The notes: generated by a model not told the origin, from the letters alone. DNA of 5,976 bases from Ruminococcaceae bacterium UBA6413 (GCA_002437415.1 DJPL01000027.1:3440-9415), one strand, 5' to 3'; numbered from the stretch's first letter, positions 1 through 5,835 are shown. Program-made: numbers and translations.

Positions 1-5
1 GGTTA

Positions 6-193
6 ATGTTAGCGCAGTTGCACTGATACACTCACGAAATTATTAGCACCTTGTCAGCACTGAAGCCGTTTTCAGCGTTGTTGGTTGTATATTTTATTGC
101 TCTGACTTTTTTACAATATGTTGCACTGCAATTTCAATGAAATTTTGATAAACTGAAAAGCTGTGATGAAATCTTTGCGTTTCGTCACAGCTT
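6..193 (-). repeat. Copy A of a ~190-bp intergenic repeat with a terminator hairpin at its inner end
   Basis: This stretch aligns over its full length with the reverse complement of 5793-5976, at roughly 85 percent identity by eye with a few short indels. The outer 47 bases (6-52) differ at four positions, the middle (53-110) is the most diverged, and 111-153 matches at 42 of 43 positions. The inner end (158-193) is a long stem-loop. Read on the - strand the order is gene, hairpin, conserved palindromic block, variable middle, conserved outer hairpin. Copy B downstream of dnaJ has the same order in the direction of its own upstream gene. No transposase and no convincing reading frame lies inside. 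It could be a non-autonomous mobile repeat, a structured 3' RNA element, or both. That it is a repeat is certain; its nature is not known. Confidence 0.9.
151..193 (-). terminator. Intrinsic terminator of the small - strand gene
   Basis: Positions 158-171 pair with 180-193 to form a 14-bp stem with one G-T wobble around an 8-nt loop. Read on the - strand the stem is followed by an interrupted T-rich run (TTTTCAGTTT). It begins about five bases after the stop codon of the 199-477 gene, where a terminator for that gene is expected. The + strand side also ends in a T run (CATTTTT), so it may act in both directions. It is part of repeat copy A and is nearly the same hairpin as the one after dnaJ. 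Confidence 0.75.
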
Positions 194-198
194 CATTT

Positions 199-477
199 TT
201 ATACGCCGCCGTGCGTCCCCTTTTTACCGAATGTCTTTTTTTCGGGATAGGGTACGCCGTCGGCGTTCGGTACAGCATACGGGTAAACACTGCGGTATTC
301 GTCTGCGGCATTCTTGCAGTCGGGATCGGCAGGTATCAATCCGGTGCAATCAGAGGACGAACAACTGCCGCAGAAATTATCAAGTATAAGGTCGTCCATT
401 GCACTGCGTTCCTCGGGTGTGTCGGGAACAGGCTTTTTCATAAGCTCGCTTTGTTGTTTTAAGCTTTTGTTATCCAT
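199..477 (-). CDS. Small four-cysteine hypothetical protein (92 aa)
   Basis: I do not recognise this protein. It is 92 residues, hydrophilic, with no signal peptide or membrane segment. It has a Lys/Glu-rich N-terminus and four cysteines at 36, 39, 44 and 54 (CxxC-x4-C-x9-C) within the motif FCGSCSSSDCTGLIP. The C-terminal third is rich in Pro, Tyr and Gly. The cysteine spacing could hold a metal ion or disulfides; this is inference. Support for a real gene is an ATG start, a Shine-Dalgarno-like GAAAGGA 11 nt upstream (489-495 on the + strand), a possible promoter at 524-552, and a terminator hairpin right after the stop. The overlapping + strand frame (163-462) starts inside that hairpin and looks like a shadow. 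It is transcribed away from the chaperone operon, so no functional link follows from its position. Confidence 0.65.
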   Translation of the reverse strand: MDNKSLKQQSELMKKPVPDTPEERSAMDDLILDNFCGSCSSSDCTGLIPADPDCKNAADEYRSVYPYAVPNADGVPYPEKKTFGKKGTHGGV

Positions 478-523
478 AATTCAATTATTCCTTTCGGGCT
501 GTTAATGTGAAATTTTATCTGCG

Positions 524-552
524 TGTATAGTATGCTCTGTTTGCCGTAACAA
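524..552 (-). promoter_or_regulatory. Possible promoter of the small - strand gene
   Basis: On the - strand, TTGTTA (547-552) and TATACA (524-529) are separated by 17 bp, a plausible sigma-A type pair. Transcription would begin near 517 and give a leader of about 40 nt before the ATG at 477. Each hexamer differs from consensus at two positions, so this is only a reasonable guess. Confidence 0.4.
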
Positions 553-600
553 TATAACAGCAGTGAGCTGTAAATGACCGTCGAAAAATCTCTTTAATAT

Positions 601-705
601 TAAAAATGGGGTCGCAGGGGCGAAGCCCCCGGCAGGGACTAGGGGCGGCAGCCCCAGCGAAATAGCCCCTTTCCGGGGGAAAGGGGTTTGGGGATAGGGT
701 TTGCA
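601..705. repeat. GC-rich triple-hairpin intergenic repeat
   Basis: A sharply GC-rich island lies in AT-rich surroundings and holds three consecutive hairpins. The first pairs GGGGC 617-621 with GCCCC 625-629 (3-nt loop). The second pairs GGGGC 642-646 with GCCCC 651-655 (4-nt loop). The third is a perfect 9-bp stem, 666-674 with 678-686 (3-nt loop). G-rich runs follow up to about 700. From general knowledge, elements of this look (GGGGCGAAGCCCC units) are scattered between genes in many gut Clostridia; I cannot count copies here. A 103-aa - strand frame through it (502-813) is the kind of spurious product such repeats often give. The exact element ends are uncertain. Confidence 0.75.
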
Positions 706-831
706 AACAATCACTTTTTTGAAAAAACAGACTTTTTCTACAAGCTGAGCTGTAAAAGCATTTTTACAACCTGCTACAAATTCGTACGACGAAATTATTA
801 ACTTTTTGTGCAAATTTTAATAAAAAACCTC
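706..831. other. AT-rich non-coding tract upstream of the operon promoter
   Basis: I see no gene here. It holds a small stem-loop (751-757 pairing with 762-768, 4-nt loop) without a following T run. A run of A and T at 811-828 lies directly ahead of the -35 box and could act as an UP element. Together with 478-705 this makes up the 482-bp gap between the small - strand gene and hrcA. Confidence 0.5.
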
Positions 832-860
832 TTGACAAAGTTCGAAAAGTGTGATATAGT
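832..860 (+). promoter_or_regulatory. Sigma-A type promoter of the hrcA operon
   Basis: A perfect -35 box TTGACA (832-837) and a -10 box TATAGT (855-860, one mismatch) are separated by exactly 17 bp, and TG at 852-853 gives an extended -10. The expected start, near A867 or G868, falls inside the left arm of CIRCE. Repressor bound there would block initiation. This is a strong vegetative promoter held in check by HrcA rather than one needing an alternative sigma factor. Confidence 0.92.
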
Positions 861-864
861 GTGT

Positions 865-891
865 TTAGCACTCGGAGAGGTAGAGTGCTAG
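865..891 (+). promoter_or_regulatory. CIRCE operator, binding site of HrcA
   Basis: TTAGCACTC (865-873), a 9-bp spacer, then GAGTGCTAG (883-891). The family consensus is TTAGCACTC-N9-GAGTGCTAA, so there is a single mismatch, at the last base. The site overlaps the predicted transcription start and lies upstream of hrcA itself, giving negative autoregulation of the whole operon. In this family HrcA activity depends on GroEL; no groESL genes are in the window. Confidence 0.96.
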
Positions 892-905
892 CAAAGAAAA
901 ATAAT

Positions 906-914
906 GAGTGCTAA
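906..914 (+). promoter_or_regulatory. Extra consensus CIRCE half-site
   Basis: GAGTGCTAA, a perfect consensus right arm, lies 23 bp downstream of the CIRCE right arm in the same orientation. It is a better match to the left arm (865-873) than the true right arm is. It could be an extra HrcA contact, a pairing alternative in the leader RNA, or a leftover of operator duplication. Confidence 0.7.
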
Positions 915-926
915 CGAGCCGGAAAC

Positions 927-951
927 AGCGGAGCTCCGCTGAAAAAGGGGA
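927..951 (+). promoter_or_regulatory. Leader palindrome and ribosome binding site of hrcA
   Basis: AGCGGAGCTCCGCT (927-940) is a perfect 14-bp palindrome that in RNA gives a 5-bp GC-rich stem with a 4-nt loop. It ends five bases before the Shine-Dalgarno AAGGGGA (945-951), which is 8 nt from the ATG at 960. The hairpin is close enough to affect ribosome access, though it does not cover the site. Confidence 0.6.
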
Positions 952-959
952 TAGAAACT

Positions 960-2009
960 ATGGAAAACCGTACACTCAGGATCCTTGAAGCGATAGTTGA
1001 CGAATATATACGCACGGGCGAGGCGGTAGGCTCAAAGCTTATTGCCGAGAAGCTTGACAACGCCGTATCAAGCGCGACTATCAGAAATGAGATGGCGGTG
1101 CTTGAACAGCAGGGCTATCTCGAACATACGCATACAAGCTCGGGACGGCTTCCGACATATCAGGGACTGAGGCTCTATATAGAAAAGGTAATGTCACCCG
1201 CACAGTTACCCGATGAAGAAAAAGAAGAGATCGACCGTATATTTGAAAATATCGGCGGAGCGACTGACGATGATATAATCGATAACGCGTCAAGAGCGCT
1301 TGCAGATATCACAAAATGCGCGATAGTTTCCACCAACACCGTAAACAAGTTTTCGGTCATAACAAAGGTAGACGTTATCCCGACAGGTAAAAGAATGTAC
1401 GTTCTGCTTCTCATAACCTCGGAGGGCAATATAAGAAACAGAGTTTGCAGGTTAAGCTTTGACCTTACGAACGAGCAGATGGATTTCTTCACACAGTTCG
1501 TAAACGAAAACCTCAAGGGTGTAAATCTTGATGAGCTGTCGGACGAATACATCGACAAGCTGACGCAGGCTATGGGCGGATATATGATGACGTTATCGCC
1601 GCTCCTCAAAGCGGTTGTCGATATATCGGCAGAAATTCAGCAGCAGGTAGAGTTCAGCGGTGAGAAAAATCTGCTGACCTGTTCGGATTTCTCAAACACT
1701 CAGATCGCAACGATACTTGACGGCAAGAACGAGCTTTGCAGATGGCTTGATGATACGTTCTCGGGCATACAGATAAAGTTCGGTGCCGAAAGTGATACAT
1801 TTGCCGTTACAAATTCCAGTCTGATAGCGGCAAGCTTCAATAAGGACGGACGAAAGGCAGGCTCTTTCGGAGTTATAGGTCCTGTTAGACTGGACTATAA
1901 GAAGCTGATCCCTTATATTGAATATTTCTCGTCAAAGGTCACCGATGCATTATCGGGCGGAGATGAGGAAGAAGAAAAGAACGATGAAAAGGAGGCGGAT
2001 TCAGTTTGA
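960..2009 (+). CDS. hrcA: Heat-inducible transcription repressor HrcA (349 aa)
   Basis: HrcA is the dimeric cytoplasmic repressor that binds CIRCE and shuts off chaperone genes when free GroEL is plentiful. The N-terminal winged helix is at about residues 1-75, with the recognition region SSATIRNEMAVLE (37-49) and the family motif HTSSGRLPTYQGLRLYI (58-74). A GAF-like dimerisation and effector region follows, with the late family motif GVIGPVRLDY at 304-313. The length is normal for the family; the last ~17 residues form an acidic Glu/Asp/Lys tail beyond the conserved core. The ATG at 960 is set by the Shine-Dalgarno at 945-951 and by the standard N-terminus. It is first in the operon, directly under its own operator, and its stop overlaps the grpE start by 4 nt, so the two are probably translationally coupled. 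It looks intact. Confidence 0.98.
   Translation: MENRTLRILEAIVDEYIRTGEAVGSKLIAEKLDNAVSSATIRNEMAVLEQQGYLEHTHTSSGRLPTYQGLRLYIEKVMSPAQLPDEEKEEIDRIFENIGGATDDDIIDNASRALADITKCAIVSTNTVNKFSVITKVDVIPTGKRMYVLLLITSEGNIRNRVCRLSFDLTNEQMDFFTQFVNENLKGVNLDELSDEYIDKLTQAMGGYMMTLSPLLKAVVDISAEIQQQVEFSGEKNLLTCSDFSNTQIATILDGKNELCRWLDDTFSGIQIKFGAESDTFAVTNSSLIAASFNKDGRKAGSFGVIGPVRLDYKKLIPYIEYFSSKVTDALSGGDEEEEKNDEKEADSV
1988..2008 (+). promoter_or_regulatory. Strong ribosome binding site serving a TTG start for grpE
   Basis: AAAGGAGG (1988-1995), nearly a full anti-Shine-Dalgarno match, lies 10 nt ahead of TTG at 2006-2008. The TTG overlaps the hrcA stop TGA (2007-2009). No ATG or GTG in frame fits; the next Met is GrpE residue 62, inside the coiled coil. 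The strong site probably makes up for the weak start codon, alongside coupling to hrcA translation. Confidence 0.85.
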
Positions 2010-2566
2010 GTAAGAAAGAAAAGGAAACCAAGCAGGAAACTCAGCAGACCGCAGACACAGCCACTGAAGAAGTAGCTGAAAAGACCGAAGAGGTGACGGA
2101 AGAAAAGGCTGAAACAAAAGCCGAGGAAATCAAGGTAGATCCCAAGGATCTCGAAATTGCCGACCTTAAGGATAAGTTGCTCAGAACTATGGCGGAATTC
2201 GATAACTACAGAAAACGTACCGCCAAGGAAAGAATGGAGCTTTCTCCCGAAATCACGGCAAGAAACCTAACGGAGTTTTTACCCGTTATGGACAATCTCG
2301 ACAGAGCGCTTGCGGCGGAGTGTAAAGACCCCGACTACAAGAAGGGCGTTGAGATGATACATGAGAGCTTTGTTACGGCTCTTCAGAACTTAGGCGTTGA
2401 AACGATAGAATCGGACGGCGTACAGTTCAATCCTTCGTATCATCAGGCTGTACAGCAGATTGAAGATGACAGCAAGGAAGAGGGCACTATAGCCGCCACA
2501 TTCCAGAAAGGCTATAAAATAGGAGAGAAGGTTCTCCGTTTTGCGATGGTAGCAGTCGTAAAGTAA
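2006..2566 (+). CDS. grpE: Nucleotide exchange factor GrpE (186 aa)
   Basis: GrpE is the cytoplasmic homodimer that releases ADP from DnaK and so resets the Hsp70 cycle. Residues 1-47 are a low-complexity Lys/Glu/Thr tail, typically disordered. A long coiled-coil helix runs from about 48 to 92, with FDNYRKRTAKE at 65-75, followed by the four-helix bundle with MDNLDRAL (95-102). The C-terminal beta domain that contacts DnaK carries FNPSYHQAV (141-149) and QKGYKIGEKVLRFAMV (167-182). The family usually reads RPA in that last motif and here it is RFA, a mild change. Length is normal. The start is TTG at 2006, overlapping hrcA by 4 nt. It is separated from dnaK by 74 nt. I see no frameshift or truncation. 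Confidence 0.97.
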   Translation: MSKKEKETKQETQQTADTATEEVAEKTEEVTEEKAETKAEEIKVDPKDLEIADLKDKLLRTMAEFDNYRKRTAKERMELSPEITARNLTEFLPVMDNLDRALAAECKDPDYKKGVEMIHESFVTALQNLGVETIESDGVQFNPSYHQAVQQIEDDSKEEGTIAATFQKGYKIGEKVLRFAMVAVVK

Positions 2567-2601
2567 AAAAGCAAGCAAATGGGTTAAATCCCGAAAAATA
2601 A

Positions 2602-2631
2602 AGGGTTCGGTATGAACCTTACAGCAAGGAG
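2602..2631 (+). promoter_or_regulatory. Stem-loop and ribosome binding site ahead of dnaK
   Basis: Positions 2602-2608 pair with 2614-2620 in a 7-bp stem (one wobble, 5-nt loop) just upstream of AAGGAG (2626-2631), which lies 9 nt from the dnaK ATG at 2641. The stem ends five bases before the Shine-Dalgarno and leaves it open. I see no internal promoter in the 74-nt gap, so dnaK is probably read from the operon promoter. The hairpin might mark an RNA processing or stabilising point; that is inference. Confidence 0.55.
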
Positions 2632-2640
2632 ATAATTATC

Positions 2641-4488
2641 ATGGGAAAAATAATAGGTATTGACTTAGGTACAACAAATTCATGTGTAGCAGTTATTGAA
2701 GGCGGTGAGCCTACTGTTATCACAAACAGCGAAGGCGCAAGAACAACTCCGTCGGTTGTCGCTTTCACAAAGGACGGCGAACGTCTTGTAGGTCAGCTCG
2801 CTAAGAACCAGGCGGTAACAAACCCCGACAGAACGGTTATTTCGATCAAGCGTCACATGGGTAGTGACTACAAGGTTGACATTGACGGCAAGAAGTACAC
2901 ACCTCAGGAGATCTCGGCTATGATCCTTCAGAAGCTGAAGACAGAGGCTGAGGGTTACCTGGGTGAAAAGGTAACAGACGCAGTTATCACAGTTCCCGCT
3001 TACTTCACAGACTCACAGCGTCAGGCTACAAAGGACGCAGGACAGATAGCAGGTCTTAATGTTCAGCGTATCATAAACGAGCCTACAGCCGCAGCTTTGG
3101 CTTACGGTATCGATAAGGAAAACGAGCAGAAGATCGTTGTATACGACCTCGGCGGCGGTACATTCGATGTATCCGTAATCGAAATAGGCGACGGTGTTCA
3201 GGAGGTTCTTGCTACAGCCGGTAACAACCACTTAGGCGGCGATGACTTCGATCAGAGACTTATCGACTACTTTGTAGCAGAGTTCAAGAAGAGCGACGGT
3301 ATCGACCTCAAGAACGATAAGTTTGCTATGCAGAGATTAAAGGACGAAGCTGAAAAGGCAAAGATAGCACTTTCAAACGCTCCTTCCGTAAACGTAAATA
3401 TTCCTTATATCACAGCGGACGCTACAGGTCCTAAGCACCTGAACATTCAGCTTACAAGAGCTAAGTTCAATGAGCTGACAGCTGACCTTGTAGAAGCAAC
3501 AATTGGTCCCTTCAAGCAGGCGATAAGCGACTCCGGTCTTTCAATGAACGAGATCGACAAGGTACTGTTAGTCGGCGGTTCTACAAGAATTCCCGCTGTA
3601 CAGGAGGCTGTAAAGAAGTACACAGGCAAGGATCCCTTCAAGGGCATCAACCCCGATGAATGCGTTGCTATGGGTGCTGCTCTCCAGGGCGGTGTTCTTA
3701 ATAAGGAAGTAACAGGTCTGTTACTGCTTGATGTAACTCCTCTGTCACTCGGTATTGAAACAGCAGGCGGTGTTTGCACAAAAATGATCGAGAGAAACAA
3801 GACCATTCCTACAAAGCACAGTCAGATATTCTCAACCTATTCGGATAACCAGCCCTCAGTTGATATCAACATCTTACAGGGCGAGCGTGAATTTGCTAAG
3901 GATAACAAGTCTATCGGTATGTTCAGACTTGACGGTATTGCTCCCGCTCCCCGTGGTATCCCCCAGATCGAAGTAACATTCGATATCGATGCAAACGGTA
4001 TCGTAAATGTATCCGCTAAGGATCTCGGCACAGGTAAGGAACAGCACATCAGCATCACAGCTTCTACAAATATGAGCAAGGACGATATCGATAAGGCTGT
4101 TAAGGAAGCCGAAGCATTCGCGGCTGAGGATAAGAAGAAGAAGGAAGAGGTCGAGACTCGTAATGCCGCTGACCAGATGGTTTACCAGACCGAGAAGTCA
4201 ATGAACGAATTTGGTGACAAGGTAACACAGGCTGATAAGGACTCTGTAAATCCCAAGCTTGACGCTCTTAAGGAAGCTCTCAAGGGTACAGACGTTGAGG
4301 CTATCAAGAAGGCTCAGGAAGAGCTCCAGACAGCATTCTACGCAGTAGCAGAGAGAATATACAAGGAGCAGGGCGCGGCAGCTCAGCAGGCAGGCGCGGC
4401 TCAGACAGACGTTCAGGGTGAAGGCACAAGTGCCGCAGGCGGTTCTGATGATAATGTGGTTGACGCTGATTACACAGACGCTAACTGA
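2641..4488 (+). CDS. dnaK: Chaperone DnaK, Hsp70 (615 aa)
   Basis: DnaK is the ATP-dependent Hsp70 that binds exposed hydrophobic stretches of client proteins in the cytoplasm and works with DnaJ and GrpE. The ATPase domain spans about 1-358: IDLGTTNS (7-14), Lys70, NEPTAAALAYG (146-156), DLGGGTFDVS (169-178) and VGGSTRIP (311-318). The interdomain linker is LLLLD (360-364), then the beta-sandwich substrate domain with DVTPLSLGIET and a helical lid to about 580. A disordered Ala/Gln/Gly tail ends in DDNVVDADYTDAN. It lacks the ~24-residue insert that Gram-negative DnaKs carry after about residue 75, the Bacillota pattern. The site matching autophosphorylated Thr199 of E. coli is Asn196, as I recall for B. 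subtilis. Codon use is more selective than in its neighbours, fitting high expression. It looks complete. Confidence 0.99.
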   Translation: MGKIIGIDLGTTNSCVAVIEGGEPTVITNSEGARTTPSVVAFTKDGERLVGQLAKNQAVTNPDRTVISIKRHMGSDYKVDIDGKKYTPQEISAMILQKLKTEAEGYLGEKVTDAVITVPAYFTDSQRQATKDAGQIAGLNVQRIINEPTAAALAYGIDKENEQKIVVYDLGGGTFDVSVIEIGDGVQEVLATAGNNHLGGDDFDQRLIDYFVAEFKKSDGIDLKNDKFAMQRLKDEAEKAKIALSNAPSVNVNIPYITADATGPKHLNIQLTRAKFNELTADLVEATIGPFKQAISDSGLSMNEIDKVLLVGGSTRIPAVQEAVKKYTGKDPFKGINPDECVAMGAALQGGVLNKEVTGLLLLDVTPLSLGIETAGGVCTKMIERNKTIPTKHSQIFSTYSDNQPSVDINILQGEREFAKDNKSIGMFRLDGIAPAPRGIPQIEVTFDIDANGIVNVSAKDLGTGKEQHISITASTNMSKDDIDKAVKEAEAFAAEDKKKKEEVETRNAADQMVYQTEKSMNEFGDKVTQADKDSVNPKLDALKEALKGTDVEAIKKAQEELQTAFYAVAERIYKEQGAAAQQAGAAQTDVQGEGTSAAGGSDDNVVDADYTDAN

Positions 4489-4498
4489 TAAATAACAC

Positions 4499-4546
4499 AT
4501 TGCGTATGAGCCGGGAACTCTCGGCTCATATTGCTGATTTTGCAAT
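4499..4546 (+). other. Stem-loop in the dnaK-dnaJ gap, possible attenuator or RNA-stabilising hairpin
   Basis: Positions 4505-4513 pair perfectly with 4522-4530 (9 bp). The stem is extended inward by a G-T and a G-C pair around a 4-nt loop (4516-4519). ATTGC (4499-4503) and GCAAT (4542-4546) could add an outer helix. It begins 16 bases after the dnaK stop. No uninterrupted T run follows (TATTGCTGATTTT), so it is at most a partial terminator. A hairpin here could protect the dnaK message or reduce read-through into dnaJ, consistent with DnaK normally outnumbering DnaJ; that role is inference. Confidence 0.7.
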
Positions 4547-4557
4547 ACTTTAAAACA

Positions 4558-4581
4558 CGGCAGATAATTCTGTCGGGAAGG
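4558..4581 (+). promoter_or_regulatory. Hairpin next to a modest ribosome binding site of dnaJ
   Basis: Positions 4558-4564 pair with 4569-4575 (7 bp with one wobble, 4-nt loop TAAT). The stem abuts the Shine-Dalgarno GGAAGG (4576-4581), which lies 10 nt before the dnaJ ATG at 4592. The site is weaker than those of grpE and dnaK, and the abutting stem may lower its use further. Confidence 0.55.
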
Positions 4582-4591
4582 TAAGATCATT

Positions 4592-5776
4592 ATGGCAGAA
4601 AAAAAAGATTATTATGAAGTGCTCGGTTTGCAGAAGGGTGCGACCGATGATGAAATAAAGAAAGCCTACCGTAAGCTTGCCAAGCAGTATCACCCCGACC
4701 TTAATCCCGATAATCCCGAGGCTGAAGCCAAGTTCAAGGAGATAAACGAGGCAAACGACGTTCTCTCCGACCCGCAGAAGCGTGCAAAGTACGACCAGTT
4801 CGGTCACGCAGGCGTAGACCCGTCTTACGGCGGCGGTGCAGGCGGATTTGGCGGCGGATTCGGCGGATTTTCGGGTGGATTTTCGTCGGCGGACGGCATA
4901 GACCTCGGCGATATATTCGATTCGATATTCGGCGGTGGCGGCGGACAACGTTCTAACCCCAATGCGCCGAGACAGGGTTCGGATATTGCAATAAGCCTTG
5001 ACATAAGCTTTATGGAAGCGTGCAAGGGCTTGTCGCACGAGGTCGAGATAAACCGTGCCGAAACCTGCGACAGCTGTCACGGCTCAGGCGCAAAGGCAGG
5101 CACTACTCCCAAGACCTGTCCCGACTGTCACGGCAGTGGTCAGGTAAGAGTACAGCAGAGAAGTATGTTCGGTATGATGTCCTCTACCCGTCCGTGTTCA
5201 CGTTGCGGCGGTAAGGGCAAGATCATAGAAACTCCGTGTCCCACCTGTAACGGTCAGGGCAGGGTACAGCGCCGCAAGAAGGTCGTTATAAATGTACCTG
5301 CCGGTATAGACAACGGTCAGACACTCTGCGTAAGAGGCGAGGGCAACTGCGGTACTAACGGCGGACCTAAGGGCGACCTTAATGTTCGTATCACGGTACG
5401 CAAAGACCCGATATTTGAACGTAAGGGCTTTGATGTATGGTGCGAGATACCGATAACATATTCACAGGCAGTTCTCGGTGATGAGCTTACAGTGCCGACA
5501 ATAGACGGCAACGTCAAGTACAGCATACCCGAGGGTACACAGCCGGGTACGGTTTTCAGGCTGAGAGGCAAGGGAATTAAGAAGCTCCAGCGTGAGGGCA
5601 GAGGCGACCAAATGGTAAGGGTAGTTATCGAAGTACCCAAGAAGCTGAACAAGAAGCAGAAGGATGCTTTGCAGAACTTTGAAAAGGAGCTTACTCCGTC
5701 TAATTATGAGAAGCGCACAAGCTTCTTTGATAAGATAAAGAAGTTCGGCGATGATATTAAGAAGAACTTTCAGTAA
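4592..5776 (+). CDS. dnaJ: Co-chaperone DnaJ, type I Hsp40 (394 aa)
   Basis: DnaJ brings unfolded clients to DnaK and stimulates its ATPase. The J domain is at about 4-71, with the essential HPD at 34-36. A Gly/Phe-rich linker (72-118) contains DIFDSIF (107-113). The cysteine-rich zinc domain has four CxxCxGxG repeats starting at Cys159, 176, 202 and 216, all eight cysteines present, enough for two zinc ions. The C-terminal beta-sandwich client-binding and dimerisation region runs from about 230 to 350, followed by a Lys-rich tail. The domain set makes it class I rather than a CbpA-like or class II protein. It is last in the operon, 103 nt after dnaK, and is followed within 20 nt by a terminator. 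Codon use is less selective than in dnaK. It looks intact. Confidence 0.99.
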   Translation: MAEKKDYYEVLGLQKGATDDEIKKAYRKLAKQYHPDLNPDNPEAEAKFKEINEANDVLSDPQKRAKYDQFGHAGVDPSYGGGAGGFGGGFGGFSGGFSSADGIDLGDIFDSIFGGGGGQRSNPNAPRQGSDIAISLDISFMEACKGLSHEVEINRAETCDSCHGSGAKAGTTPKTCPDCHGSGQVRVQQRSMFGMMSSTRPCSRCGGKGKIIETPCPTCNGQGRVQRRKKVVINVPAGIDNGQTLCVRGEGNCGTNGGPKGDLNVRITVRKDPIFERKGFDVWCEIPITYSQAVLGDELTVPTIDGNVKYSIPEGTQPGTVFRLRGKGIKKLQREGRGDQMVRVVIEVPKKLNKKQKDALQNFEKELTPSNYEKRTSFFDKIKKFGDDIKKNFQ

Positions 5777-5792
5777 TTGAACAGATACAGAG

Positions 5793-5835
5793 AAGCTGTG
5801 ACGAAATGCAAAAATTTCATCACAGCTTTTTGTTT
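5793..5835 (+). terminator. Intrinsic terminator of the hrcA-grpE-dnaK-dnaJ operon
   Basis: Positions 5793-5807 pair with 5814-5828 in a 15-bp stem with one wobble around a 6-nt loop. It is followed by TTTTT at 5827-5831 and then GTTT. The hairpin starts 16 nt after the dnaJ stop, so the operon ends here. No prmA or rsmE follows, although those genes often trail dnaJ in related bacteria. The hairpin forms the inner end of repeat copy B. Confidence 0.92.

Noticed and set aside
163..462. A 99-codon + strand open frame overlapping the small - strand gene
   Set aside because: It begins inside the terminator hairpin, has no convincing ribosome binding site, and is antisense to a frame with an ATG, Shine-Dalgarno and terminator.
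751..768. A small stem-loop as a terminator or riboswitch piece upstream of hrcA
   Set aside because: The stem is AT-rich, only 7 bp, has no T run on either side, and no aptamer-like conserved elements surround it.
502..813. A 103-codon - strand open frame across the GC-rich repeat
   Set aside because: Most of it is translated hairpin repeat, giving low-complexity Pro/Gly/Ala sequence typical of spurious products from such repeats; it has no supporting start signals.
4198..5080. Long - strand frames antisense to the 3' end of dnaK and 5' end of dnaJ (130 and 176 codons), and similar ones within dnaK and hrcA
   Set aside because: They mirror the codon bias of the sense genes, show no recognisable domains, and lack ribosome binding sites and promoters I can see.
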